Of a stretch of 64,000 nucleotides of DNA, positions 53,442 through 61,836 are shown one piece after another. Every line of letters starts with the position of its first letter. Positions within the stretch are counted from its first letter, which is position 1. Made by a program: the position numbers and the translations under genes. The stretch covers positions 2,094,001 through 2,158,000 of the forward strand of contig NZ_CP030265.1 in assembly GCF_008843145.1 (NCBI RefSeq). The letters are read 5' to 3'. A model generated the notes under the pieces. That model had not been told where the DNA came from. It ran no database searches and was given only the letters and a program-made list of their open reading frames with translations. Source of the DNA: Skermanella pratensis. GTDB lineage: Bacteria > Pseudomonadota > Alphaproteobacteria > Azospirillales > Azospirillaceae.

Positions 53442-53593
53442 CCCAGGGGAACAGATGTGCCTTCGAAGATGCCGCGGACAAGGTCTCCCGGACGATCCGA
53501 ACGCGTGCGCGGGTTCCCGAAAGGGGCCGGAAACAAAGCCGTTCCTGCACGTTTACGGGGTCGGAGAACGGTATCAGGTCCTTGGGAAACAGC

Positions 53594-54451
53594 ATGACAC
53601 GTCCGTTCCGGATCATCACCATGGTAATCAGCATGTGCGCAGGCTTCGCATCGGCCTCGATCGCGGCGGAGCCGCGGACCTACGACAGCATCGTCGTGTT
53701 CGGCGACAGTCTTTCCGACACCGGCAACGCGGCCGGCGCGCGGTTCAGCAACGGGCCCGTCTGGGTCGAGCACCTGGCACGGCATTTCAGCCTGCCGGTC
53801 GAGCCGGCGGCCTCCGGCGGGACCAACCACGCGGTCGGCGGGGCACGCGCCCATGATCCGGGCAGCCCCTACAATCTTCGCGCCCAGGCCGACCGGTACC
53901 TGGCGGAGGAACCGGACCGCGACGCCGTCGGCCGGACCCTGTTCATCGTCTATGGCGGCGCCAATGACCTGCTGGCCGCCGTGTCGGGGCAGGACCCGAT
54001 CGTCCTGGCGATGAACGCGGTCCGGATGCTCGGCAGCATCGCCGACGATCTCGCCTCGGCGGGCGCCGGCACCATCCTAATGCCGAACCTGCCCGATCTC
54101 GCGAGGGTGCCGGCCGTCCGGCAGTACGGTCCGACGGTCGGCCGCATCGCCAGCCAGATCACGGCGGGCTTCAACCAGGCGCTGGACCAGACGCTCGCCG
54201 GCGTCGAGGCGCGCTACGGCATGCGCATCGTCCGCCTGGACGTCCATGGGCTGGTCGAGCGGGTCTTCAGGGACCCCGGGGTTCTCGGCAAGCCCAGGGT
54301 CAACCTGAGCGATCCCTGCGCCGGCGCCGGCCGGATCTGCGCCGACCCGGACCGGCACATCTTCTGGGACCAGGTCCATCCGACCGCCTTCGGCCACGCC
54401 CGGCTCGCCAACGCGGCGCTCGAGGTGCTGGCAGGGAGCGGGGTCCGGTGA
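53594..54451 (+). CDS. Exported SGNH/GDSL hydrolase
   Basis: A 285-residue lipase/esterase. A signal peptide (FRIITMVISMCAGFASASIA) precedes the GDSL block SIVVFGDSLSDTGNAAGARF with the nucleophile Ser, then SGGTNHAVGGARA, FIVYGGANDLLAAVSG (Asn) and the catalytic Asp-His pair in HIFWDQVHPTAFGHARLA. All four SGNH blocks are present. It resembles outer-membrane or secreted GDSL esterases but has no autotransporter barrel. Start at 53594. Confidence 0.92.
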   Translation: MTRPFRIITMVISMCAGFASASIAAEPRTYDSIVVFGDSLSDTGNAAGARFSNGPVWVEHLARHFSLPVEPAASGGTNHAVGGARAHDPGSPYNLRAQADRYLAEEPDRDAVGRTLFIVYGGANDLLAAVSGQDPIVLAMNAVRMLGSIADDLASAGAGTILMPNLPDLARVPAVRQYGPTVGRIASQITAGFNQALDQTLAGVEARYGMRIVRLDVHGLVERVFRDPGVLGKPRVNLSDPCAGAGRICADPDRHIFWDQVHPTAFGHARLANAALEVLAGSGVR

Positions 54452-54457
54452 CCTGAA

Positions 54458-55540
54458 ATGGAAAAGGTCGTCATCACCGAGGAACCGTCGTCGCGCATCC
54501 CCAACTGGCTGCGGATCGTGATCTGGGGTTTGGTGATCGGGCTCGGCATCGGGCTGATCGCCGTTCTGGGACGGACGCTGGTTCCCTTCGTGGTCGGTGC
54601 CGGACTCGCCTTCACGTTCGATCCGCTGGCCGGATGGCTCGGCCGACAGGGAATCCGGCGCGGCTGGGCCGCCTTCCTGGTGACGCTGCTCACCTTCGGC
54701 ATCCTGGCCGGCATCCTGGCGCTGCTGCTTCCGGTGCTGCTGGAGCAGGCGAGCGACCTGGCCGAGCGCCTGCCCGAACTGCTCGTCCGGGTCCGTGCCA
54801 TGCTGACCGGTGCCGCCGCCCAGGTGCCGGGGGCCGAGGTGCTGAACGATACCGACCTGCTCCGCCGGATCGCCCAGCGGACCGCGGAGTGGGTTCAGCA
54901 GTCGGCCGGCGACCTGCTCGGCTTCGCCGCCACCCTGTTCGACATAGCGCTGCTGCTGGTCCTGACCCCCGTCGTGACCTTCTACCTGCTGCGCGACTGG
55001 AACCCGGTGGTTCGCCAGCTCCGCCGGCTGGTACCGCGCCAGTCCCGGGCGGTCGTGTTCCAGCTGGTGGGGGAAATGACCGACCGGCTCGCCGGGTTCC
55101 TGCGCGGCATGGCGCTGAGCGCCGCGATCCAGGCGGTGATCCACGCCGTCGGCCTGACCCTGGTCGGGCTGAACTTCGCCATCCTGATCGGCGTGCTGAC
55201 CGGGCTGCTGGTCTTCGTCCCGGTGGTCGGCAACCTCGTCATGCTCATCGCAGCCGTCACGGTGGCGCTGGTCCAGTTCGACGGCTGGCTGGAGCCTTTC
55301 CTGGTCCTGCTGATCTATGCCGGGAGCAACGTGCTTGAGACCAGCGTCCTGGAACCCGTCCTGGTCGGCAACCGGACCAACCTCCATCCTGTCTGGGTGA
55401 TCTTCGCGCTGCTGGTCGGCGGCAGCCTGTTCGGGCTGGTCGGCGCCCTGCTGGCGCTTCCGGCGGCCACCGTGATCGCCGTGCTGATCCGCTACGCGGT
55501 CGACCGCTACACCCACAGCAAGCCCTACGAGGAGTTCTGA
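54458..55540 (+). CDS. AI-2E family transporter (PerM/TqsA-like)
   Basis: A 360-residue membrane protein with about eight hydrophobic segments. The family pattern is clear: LRIVIWGLVIGLGIGLIAVL, FVVGAGLAFTFDPLAGWLGR, LLLVLTPVVTFYLLRDWNP, FLRGMALSAAIQAVIHAVGL, ILIGVLTGLLVFVPVVGNL and NRTNLHPVWVIFALLVGGSL. Members export small molecules or exchange ions; AI-2 export is proven only in a few, so the substrate here is open. It starts six bases after the SGNH gene, so they form one transcript. Confidence 0.92.
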   Translation: MEKVVITEEPSSRIPNWLRIVIWGLVIGLGIGLIAVLGRTLVPFVVGAGLAFTFDPLAGWLGRQGIRRGWAAFLVTLLTFGILAGILALLLPVLLEQASDLAERLPELLVRVRAMLTGAAAQVPGAEVLNDTDLLRRIAQRTAEWVQQSAGDLLGFAATLFDIALLLVLTPVVTFYLLRDWNPVVRQLRRLVPRQSRAVVFQLVGEMTDRLAGFLRGMALSAAIQAVIHAVGLTLVGLNFAILIGVLTGLLVFVPVVGNLVMLIAAVTVALVQFDGWLEPFLVLLIYAGSNVLETSVLEPVLVGNRTNLHPVWVIFALLVGGSLFGLVGALLALPAATVIAVLIRYAVDRYTHSKPYEEF

Positions 55541-55551
55541 AGCCGGGGGGA

Positions 55552-56421
55552 TCAGAACGATTCCACCTCGACGATCCAGCAGTCCAGCATGCGCTGGCTC
55601 AGCGCCACGCAGACATTGTTGACGCCGGTCCGGTCCAGCGGGCCGAACGCCAGCGCGAAGGTCATGCTGTCCTTCCCCATCGCCGGATAGATGAAGTGCG
55701 CGTAGGGGGCGTATTGCGGGCCGGCGGCGGCGATGAACTCGGTCCAGCCGTTCTCCGCCTCCACCGGGGTGAGGAACTCGCCCACGCGCGCCGCGTAGAA
55801 GGTGCGGGGCGGCCCGCTGCCCGCGAAGTCGTAGTCGTGGACGCCGATGATCGGCAGCAGCTGCTCGGGCGGCAGCGTGATGCTCGCGATCGACTCCGAC
55901 GTCATGCGGGCCTTGCCGCCCTGGATGTCGAGCAGGCCCAGCACGGCGCCGCGCTCCAGCCTGGTCTCCCGCTTCTTGCCGTCCTTGATCTCCGTGCCCG
56001 CGGCGCCGCCCGCCAGCACGTGGGTGCCGCGCAGGGTGCCGTCGGGGAAGGTCCAGCGCTGCCGTCCGACCACGGCGGCCCGGCTCGCGACCGTACGCGC
56101 GATGAAGATGCTGTCGAGGCTGTCGCTCGGCACGTAGCCCACGTCCCGGCCGCCCAGGCCGATCTGCGTCCAGGAGGTGCGGCGCGGGGTTCCGAACGCC
56201 GCGACGGTCTTGCCCCTGGGCAGCACCATCACGACGCGGCCGGTCTCGTCCGGCGAGACGCGGACCTCCACGTCGCGGTTCAGGATCGTCTCCCCGACCT
56301 GGGGGGCGCCGAGGTTGGGCCCGCCCTGAGACCGGGCGGGGACCGGCGCGCAGAGCAGGAAAGCCGCGGCCAGGACCGGCAGAAGGAACCGGGCGACCGG
56401 CGGCTTAGGCAGAATTTGCAT
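55552..56421 (-). CDS. Exported SH3-like domain protein
   Basis: A 289-residue secreted protein. Signal peptide ARFLLPVLAAAFLLCAPVPA; then a bacterial SH3-like domain (about 40-115, LNRDVEVRVSPDETGRVVMV, WTQIGLGGRDVGYVPSDSLD). The C-terminal part has RGAVLGLLDIQGGKARMTSE and AAGPQYAPYAHFIYPAMGKD, no known fold. Start at 56421. SH3-like domains in exported proteins usually bind peptidoglycan or peptides, so it probably acts in the envelope. It is convergent with the AI-2E gene, ending 12 bases away. Confidence 0.82.
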   Translation of the reverse strand: MQILPKPPVARFLLPVLAAAFLLCAPVPARSQGGPNLGAPQVGETILNRDVEVRVSPDETGRVVMVLPRGKTVAAFGTPRRTSWTQIGLGGRDVGYVPSDSLDSIFIARTVASRAAVVGRQRWTFPDGTLRGTHVLAGGAAGTEIKDGKKRETRLERGAVLGLLDIQGGKARMTSESIASITLPPEQLLPIIGVHDYDFAGSGPPRTFYAARVGEFLTPVEAENGWTEFIAAAGPQYAPYAHFIYPAMGKDSMTFALAFGPLDRTGVNNVCVALSQRMLDCWIVEVESF

Positions 56422-56564
56422 CGCGATGCCCCCGGCATCGGGCAAGTCCTGCCGCGACGATCCGTTCGAACTGCATGAAAAGCTCGTAAATCCGCCATTG
56501 GCACGGAGCTTGCCATTCATCCTGAAGAACACGACCCATCGAGACCGCCCCGTCGGAGACCGCC

Positions 56565-57560
56565 ATGCCAGCAGCGCTGAATACCGGAATGATCGTCGCC
56601 TCCCTTGCCGCGGTGCTCGGCTGGAGCAGCCCCGCCCAGGCATCCGCCTGCGCGCCGGGCGGCGCGGAACCGGATCCCGCCGCCCTGTTCGAGGCGGTCG
56701 CCCCGGCCGTGGTGACCATCGAGTCCGCCGGCGACGGCGCGAAGACCGTCGGCACCGGTTTCCTGTGGGACCGCGCCGGCCACGTGGTGACCAACGAACA
56801 CGTCATCCGGCCCGGCCGGCAGCTGACGGTCAAGTTCGCCGACGGACGTACCGCCCGGCCGGCCATGATCGCGGTCGCGGCCGACCTGGACATCGCGGTG
56901 CTGCAGGTGGATGCCGCCGCGGCCCCGGCGCCGGTGTCCCGCGGCTCCTCCCGCGCGCTGAAAGTCGGCCAGGGGGTCTTCGCCATCGGCAATCCGTACG
57001 GCATCGGCGTCAGCCTGAGCCGCGGCATCATCAGCGGCCTCGACCGGCCGGTCGAGCTTGGCGCCGGCAAGCGCATCGACAAGGCGATCCAGACCGACGC
57101 CAGCCTGGACCCGGGCAATTCCGGCGGCCCGCTGCTCGACGCCCGCGGTTGCCTGATCGGAATGGCGACGGCCGTGGTCGCGGCGCCGGCCGGCCTGTCC
57201 CGGGTCGGCTTCGCGATCCCCGTGGACCGGTTGGAGCGGACGCTCGCCGGCCTGATCGACGGCGCCGGCAAGGTCGCCGGGAAAGGGGGCGCGACCGGCG
57301 TTCGCAACGACCTGGGCATCATGGCCGAGGATGCGGGTCCGGGGGTGCGGGTCGTCAGTGTGGCACCCGGATCGCGCGCCGCGGCATTGGGCGCCAGGCC
57401 CGGCGACGTCATTACCCACGCCGACGACCGGCCGGTCGCGGGGGTCGCCGACCTGACCGCCCATCTGAAGCACCAGGGGCCGGCCGGCATGCGCCTGACC
57501 TTCCAGCGGGGCAAGACCTCGCGGACGGTCGAGGTCCTGCTGACCTCGGCCGGGTCGTGA
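56565..57560 (+). CDS. HtrA/DegP-like periplasmic serine protease with one PDZ domain
   Basis: A 331-residue protein. Signal peptide AALNTGMIVASLAAVLGWSS ends near 27. The trypsin-like domain has His in HVVTNEHVIRPGRQLT, Asp in AADLDIAVLQVDA and Ser in SLDPGNSGGPLLDARG. One PDZ domain follows (about 245-325, GVRVVSVAPGSRAAALGARP, ITHADDRPVAGVADLTAHLK). The triad is complete, so it is a degradation or quality-control protease in the periplasm. It diverges from the SH3 gene, sharing a short promoter region. Confidence 0.92.
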   Translation: MPAALNTGMIVASLAAVLGWSSPAQASACAPGGAEPDPAALFEAVAPAVVTIESAGDGAKTVGTGFLWDRAGHVVTNEHVIRPGRQLTVKFADGRTARPAMIAVAADLDIAVLQVDAAAAPAPVSRGSSRALKVGQGVFAIGNPYGIGVSLSRGIISGLDRPVELGAGKRIDKAIQTDASLDPGNSGGPLLDARGCLIGMATAVVAAPAGLSRVGFAIPVDRLERTLAGLIDGAGKVAGKGGATGVRNDLGIMAEDAGPGVRVVSVAPGSRAAALGARPGDVITHADDRPVAGVADLTAHLKHQGPAGMRLTFQRGKTSRTVEVLLTSAGS

Positions 57561-57585
57561 CGGGGCAGGGCGACCCGCGGGGCGG

Positions 57586-58179
57586 TCAAGGCGCGGGTTC
57601 CCGAAGGACGACGGTCGGGAGCCGCACGGTGAAGACGATCGGTTCGGTGCCGGCAAGTTCCTCCAGTGTCGGCTCCGGCGCAGCCTTCGGTGCCGCGGGC
57701 GCGTCGTCGGGACCGAACACGGTGATCGGCACCACGGCGGTGAAGCCTTCCCGGGCGGGCGGCGCGGGAACGGGCGCCGGAGGGGGGACGGCCGTCGGAG
57801 GGAGGGCAGCCGCCGGAGCGGGAGAAGATGCCGGGGGTGCCGCCGCGGTTCCGCCCGGCTTGCGCCGGGGTGCCGGAGGCCAGAAGATCGGCGGCTGGTA
57901 AGGCGTGACCTTGGCGACGGCGGGAAGCATCGGAGCCACAGGCGCCGCGGCGTCTCCCGGCAGATCCAAGGAAGGCGGCGGCTTCGGCGGCAAGGGGGGC
58001 ACCGAAGCGGTCAGCCGTCCCTTTCCCGGCGCCGGGATCGAGTAGCGCGCCGGGGTGAGGCCGGACGCGACCGAACCGGACCCGGGAGGCACCGGCTGCT
58101 GGGCAGGGACGGCCTGGACGCTTCCCAGCAGAAGGACGGCCGCGACCCGTGCGGCGGCGGGAAACCGGAGCAGGCTCAT
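57586..58179 (-). CDS. Exported proline-rich protein
   Basis: A 197-residue protein with signal peptide FPAAARVAAVLLLGSVQAVP. The middle is extremely Pro/Ala-rich (VPPPAPVPAPPAR), and the end has LEELAGTEPIVFTVRLPTVV. No domain recognised; it may span the periplasm or bind peptidoglycan. The ATG 58179 overlaps the stop of the upstream lipoprotein in ATGA, so they are one operon. Confidence 0.72.
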   Translation of the reverse strand: MSLLRFPAAARVAAVLLLGSVQAVPAQQPVPPGSGSVASGLTPARYSIPAPGKGRLTASVPPLPPKPPPSLDLPGDAAAPVAPMLPAVAKVTPYQPPIFWPPAPRRKPGGTAAAPPASSPAPAAALPPTAVPPPAPVPAPPAREGFTAVVPITVFGPDDAPAAPKAAPEPTLEELAGTEPIVFTVRLPTVVLREPAP

Positions 58180-58538
58180 TCTTTTGCCGGTGCCGGGGAT
58201 GCCGGCAGGTCCGCGGGGAGCAGGCGCGGCGCATGGGTCACCGGATCGATCACCACCCGCAGGATGCCGTCCTCGCCGATCTGCGTCTGCACCGGTTTCC
58301 CGGTCTCCAGATCGAACGGGCCTTCCGTGTTGCCGGTCCTGGGATCGGTGCGGAAATTGACGGCGATGCTGTCGGGCGGCCGGCTGCCGCCGGGGCGGAG
58401 CGTCTCGCAGCCGGCCAGGATCACCATCGCCAGCGACGCGGCCAGCGCTCTCCCGCCGGTTCGCCGGAACGATCGCGCCAAGCCGCTGCAACCTGCGGAC
58501 GACTCACCAGAAACGCTGTGCAACACCAACCAGTTCAT
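58176..58538 (-). CDS. Hypothetical lipoprotein, coupled to the proline-rich gene
   Basis: A 120-residue frame with a lipobox in LAASLAMVILAGCETLRPGG. The mature part carries IAVNFRTDPRTGNTEGPFDL and ILRVVIDPVTHAPRLLPADL. The start at 58538 (ATG) gives a long n-region; a GTG at 58526 is possible. Its stop overlaps the next ATG. No family recognised. It is likely an outer-membrane or inner-membrane lipoprotein partner of the next gene. Confidence 0.68.
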   Translation of the reverse strand: MNWLVLHSVSGESSAGCSGLARSFRRTGGRALAASLAMVILAGCETLRPGGSRPPDSIAVNFRTDPRTGNTEGPFDLETGKPVQTQIGEDGILRVVIDPVTHAPRLLPADLPASPAPAKE

Positions 58539-58625
58539 CCAGTCAATACGATGTCCCTGCCGCCGGACCGGCCGCACGGGAACCATGATGTCGGGCAGTG
58601 GTTTGCTTTCCGTTACTCGAAGGGA

Positions 58626-59456
58626 ATGAAGATGGAATACGTGAACCTCAAGGGGGTGCGGGTGCCCGCGCTCGGCCTCGGGACCTGGCAGCTGTCGGGC
58701 GCGCAGTGCGCCGACGTGGTCCGGGCGGGTCTCGCGATGGGATATCGCCATGTCGATACCGCGCAGGCCTACAACAACGAGGAGCAGGTCGGCGAGGCGC
58801 TGGCCGACTCGGGCATCCCTCGCGACGACATTTTCCTGACCACGAAGGTCTGGTACGAGCGCATCGGCGACGGGGAACTCCAGCGCTCGGTCGACGAGAG
58901 CCTGAAGAAGCTGGGGACCGACCATGTCGACCTGCTGCTGATCCACTGGCCCAACCCCAAGTTCCCCCTCGGCGAGAGCCTGAAGGCGCTGTCGGAAGTC
59001 AAGGCCGCGGGCAAGGCGCGCAACATCGGCGTCAGCAACTTTCCGACCGCCCTGCTGAAGGATGCCGTCGAGCGGCACAGGGCGGATCTGCTCTGCGAAC
59101 AGGTCGAGTACCACCCCTTCCTGTCCCAGCGGCCCGTCCTGGAGTTCGCCCGCGCCCACGACATGATGGTGACGGCCTACAGCCCGATCGCCCGCGGCGA
59201 GGTGGCGACCCACCCCGTCCTGACCCGGATCGGGGAGAAGCATGGCAAGTCGGCCGTCCAGGTGACGCTGCGCTGGCTGATCGACCAAAGCAACGTCGCG
59301 GCGATCCCGAAGGCCAGCGGCGAGAAGCACCTGAGGAGCAACTTTGAAATCTTCGATTTCAAGCTGGGTGACGACGAGCGGGCCGAGATCGATGCCCTCC
59401 GGGGTGACCGCCGGCTGATCAACCCCGGCTGGGCGCCGGCATGGGACGCTGCCTGA
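58626..59456 (+). CDS. Aldo/keto reductase (2,5-diketogluconate reductase-like)
   Basis: A 276-residue reductase. Catalytic Asp and Tyr are in GYRHVDTAQAYNNEEQVGEA, Lys in DIFLTTKVWYERIG, His in HVDLLLIHWPNPKFPLGESL. The NADPH site is AIPKASGEKHLRSNFEIFDF. Start at ATG 58626 or 58632. The sequence matches the short DkgB-like branch that reduces 2,5-diketo-D-gluconate or methylglyoxal with NADPH. All active-site residues are intact. Confidence 0.92.
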   Translation: MKMEYVNLKGVRVPALGLGTWQLSGAQCADVVRAGLAMGYRHVDTAQAYNNEEQVGEALADSGIPRDDIFLTTKVWYERIGDGELQRSVDESLKKLGTDHVDLLLIHWPNPKFPLGESLKALSEVKAAGKARNIGVSNFPTALLKDAVERHRADLLCEQVEYHPFLSQRPVLEFARAHDMMVTAYSPIARGEVATHPVLTRIGEKHGKSAVQVTLRWLIDQSNVAAIPKASGEKHLRSNFEIFDFKLGDDERAEIDALRGDRRLINPGWAPAWDAA

Positions 59457-59473
59457 CCTGGTGGCCGCCTGAC

Positions 59474-59911
59474 CTAGTGGAGGACGTTCCGGGGGAGCGG
59501 CAGCTCGTGGATCGGGGCCGCGATGGAGCTGGCCTGGTGGTGGACCATCCGCCAGGCGCCGCCCTCGTTGACGAAGATGTTGGTGGCGGCCAGGACGCCG
59601 CCTTCCAGCACCTCCTCGCAGATCACCACGGCGGTGATGCCGAAGATGAAGGCTTTTTCGCTGCGGCCGAAAGCCTTCGGCGTCTCAGGGTTCCTCATGA
59701 TGTCGCGCAGGCTCGACAGGACCGAAACCCGATCCGCCAGCGGCGGCCAGCCGGGATGGATGCACATGATGGGGGCATTTTGCGCCCACAGCATTTCCAT
59801 CGCCGCGAAGTCCCGGGTGGAGAAGGCGTGATAGAAGGCGCGGTTGGCGGCCAGCGCGTCATCCTGGGTCGGACCTGCCGCCGGGGTTGTGATTGTCGGG
59901 CGTGGAGCCAT
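59474..59911 (-). CDS. NTF2-like (SnoaL-type) protein
   Basis: A 145-residue single-domain protein with the cone-fold pattern of the NTF2-like family: LAANRAFYHAFSTRDFAAME, MLWAQNAPIMCIHPGWPPLA, FIFGITAVVICEEVLEGGVL and ATNIFVNEGGAWRMVHHQAS. The HPGW motif is common to SnoaL_3/DUF4440 members. No known reaction. It lies just downstream of egtB on the same strand and may be co-transcribed. Confidence 0.85.
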   Translation of the reverse strand: MAPRPTITTPAAGPTQDDALAANRAFYHAFSTRDFAAMEMLWAQNAPIMCIHPGWPPLADRVSVLSSLRDIMRNPETPKAFGRSEKAFIFGITAVVICEEVLEGGVLAATNIFVNEGGAWRMVHHQASSIAAPIHELPLPRNVLH

Positions 59912-59957
59912 GGCGGTCGCTTCCGGTTAGGGGTGTTCAACCGCCAGACTACCCCAT

Positions 59958-61259
59958 TCAGAGGTCTTCGGCGAGCCTGAAGCCGGAGAACTGCCACCGT
60001 GCGGACGGCGGGAAGAAGTTGCGGTAGGTCGCCCTGACATGGTCCGACGGCGTGACGCAGGAGCCGCCGCGCAGGACCATCTGGTTGCACATGAACTTGC
60101 CATTGTATTCGCCGACCGCGCCCGGCGGTGCCTTGAAGCCGGGATAGGACGAATAGGGGCTGGCGGTCCATTCCCAGACGTCGCCGAACATCTGCCAGGG
60201 ACCTATCCCGGCGCAGGGCGAGGCCGTGGGGTGCAGCGTGCCGCACTCCATCAGGTTGCCGTCCACCTGCTGGGTTCGCCCGAACAGTTCCCACTCGGCT
60301 TCGGTCGGAAGCCGCTTGCCGGCCCAGGCGGCATAGGCTGCGGCCTCGTAGAAGCTGACATGGCAGACCGGGTCGGATTCCACGAGCGGGCGAAGCCCGG
60401 ACAGGGTGAACACGTGCCAGTCGCCGTGCTGCTTCTGCCAATAGAGCGGCGCGCGCCATTGCTGCGCCTCGACCTCGTTCCAGCCGTCCGACAGCCAGTA
60501 TTTCGGCTTGTCGTAGCCGCCGGCCTCGATGAATTCCCGGTACTCGCCGCAGGTCACCGGCCGCCCGGCGAAGCGGAAGGGCTGGACGTAGGTATGGTGG
60601 CGCGGCGTCTCGTTGTCGAAGCAAAAGCCCGTGCCGTCTGTATCGCACCCGATCTGGACGAGGCCGCCGGCATGGTCGAACCATTTCTGGGGAGCCGTGG
60701 TCGCCGCCGGCAGGTTCTGGGCGGACTGGTAGGCCGGAAGCAGCGGGTTGGACCAGAAGACGTGCTTGATGTCGGTCAGGATCAGTTCCTGATGCTGCTG
60801 CTCGTGGTTGAAGCCCAGCGTCAGGATCTTGGACAGTTCCCCCAGCGTCTCGTCCGGAACCTGGCGGATCAGCCGCAGGCAGGCGGCGTTGACATGGTCG
60901 CGGTAGCGCTGGACTTCGTCCGCGCTCGGGCGCGACAGCATGCCCCGGTGCGGGCGCGGGTGACGGCTGCCCAGATTATTGTAGTAGGAATTGAAAAGGT
61001 AACCGAACCGCTCGTCGAACGCCGTATAGCCCTGGGCATAGCGGTTCAGCACGAAGACTTCGAAGAACCATGTCGTGTGGGCGAGATGCCATTTCGTCGG
61101 GCTGACGTCGGCCATCGACTGGATGATCTGGTCTTCGGGGGTCAGGGGAGCGGCCAGCCCCACCGTACGGCCCCGGACCCGCATGAACCGGCGTATCAGC
61201 CGTTCGCGCACGCTCGGGGCGGCTGCGAGCTCGATGACGTCCTGCATGGCGTCGATCAT
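59958..61259 (-). CDS. egtB: Ergothioneine biosynthesis sulfoxide synthase EgtB
   Basis: A 433-residue non-heme iron enzyme that links hercynine to a thiol in ergothioneine synthesis. The DinB-like N-terminal half has iron ligands in SPTKWHLAHTTWFFEVFVLN and LTLGFNHEQQHQELILTDI. The C-terminal FGE-sulfatase half has YVQPFRFAGRPVTCGEYREF, YKWLPTEAEWE-like RLPTEAEWELFGRTQ, and GGSCVTPSDHVRATYRNFFP with RWQFSGFRLA. Start at 61259 after GGAGGAAGAAAAG; a longer start would translate a 7-residue duplication. EgtD is not seen in the window. Confidence 0.94.
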   Translation of the reverse strand: MIDAMQDVIELAAAPSVRERLIRRFMRVRGRTVGLAAPLTPEDQIIQSMADVSPTKWHLAHTTWFFEVFVLNRYAQGYTAFDERFGYLFNSYYNNLGSRHPRPHRGMLSRPSADEVQRYRDHVNAACLRLIRQVPDETLGELSKILTLGFNHEQQHQELILTDIKHVFWSNPLLPAYQSAQNLPAATTAPQKWFDHAGGLVQIGCDTDGTGFCFDNETPRHHTYVQPFRFAGRPVTCGEYREFIEAGGYDKPKYWLSDGWNEVEAQQWRAPLYWQKQHGDWHVFTLSGLRPLVESDPVCHVSFYEAAAYAAWAGKRLPTEAEWELFGRTQQVDGNLMECGTLHPTASPCAGIGPWQMFGDVWEWTASPYSSYPGFKAPPGAVGEYNGKFMCNQMVLRGGSCVTPSDHVRATYRNFFPPSARWQFSGFRLAEDL

Positions 61260-61276
61260 CTTTTCTTCCTCCGGCG

Positions 61277-61318
61277 CATCCGCGTATTCGCAATTAACAT
61301 CCGCGTATTCGCAATTAA
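61277..61318. repeat. Two tandem 21-bp repeats upstream of egtB
   Basis: CATCCGCGTATTCGCAATTA plus A occurs twice in tandem at 61277-61297 and 61298-61318. It ends 18 bases before the egtB start codon. It may be a simple duplication or a doubled binding site for a regulator. Confidence 0.8.
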
Positions 61319-61606
61319 GTAGTCTGGTGCCGCGCATGAATTTGGGAGATGGAACACCTCTTCCGGGGATTGGGTCAGCATCTCCGACGGGGCTATGCCG
61401 AAGGAGTACCTGCCGACGTGCGGGATTCCACGGGGGGACATATGACTGGAAGTTCGTGGCTGGCCGCCGGCTGCACGTAAAAGTTTAGCATTCATGAATG
61501 CCGTCATTCATGCGCCGCGATGCTGCGTTGCAGCAAACGGGGATGGTGCGAACCCTGAGAATGCTTAGATTTGAAGTCTCTGAACCGAGCTTTGGGACTT
61601 CGCATC

Positions 61607-61777
61607 ATGGTCATCCTCTCTCTGTGCGGTGACAAGTACAATCGCCCCAGCGAAAAGCTGGAAGATCTCACCCCGCTGGATCGCGCGTGGAAGCGCGTGG
61701 TGGCGCGCATCAGGCAGATCGGCGATCACCGCGCCGCCGGCTCCGCGCGCCCGCGGACAGCCCGGACCACCGCCTGA
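61607..61777 (+). CDS. Possible small hypothetical protein (56 aa)
   Basis: The frame reads VILSLCGDKYNRPSEKLEDL and TPLDRAWKRVVARIRQIGDH, which looks protein-like with a basic end. No good ribosome site. The rest of the egtB-parA gap (61319-61836) holds nothing else supportable. Confidence 0.3.
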   Translation: MVILSLCGDKYNRPSEKLEDLTPLDRAWKRVVARIRQIGDHRAAGSARPRTARTTA

Positions 61778-61836
61778 TCCAACTGCCCGTCCGGCACGGT
61801 CCGGGCGGGAAGAATCCGATGGAGAAGGCCGGACGT

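Noticed and set aside
50457-53597. 1046-codon plus-strand frame opposite tamB
   Set aside because: Repetitive Gly/Arg/Gln composition, antisense to the TamB repeats, no domain.
56405-58234. 609-codon minus-strand frame over the HtrA-like gene
   Set aside because: Shadow frame; the plus-strand protease has signal peptide, triad and PDZ domain.
61277-61318. ParB-binding or iteron array near the ParA-like gene
   Set aside because: Only two tandem copies, next to egtB and more than 500 bases from the ParA-like gene.
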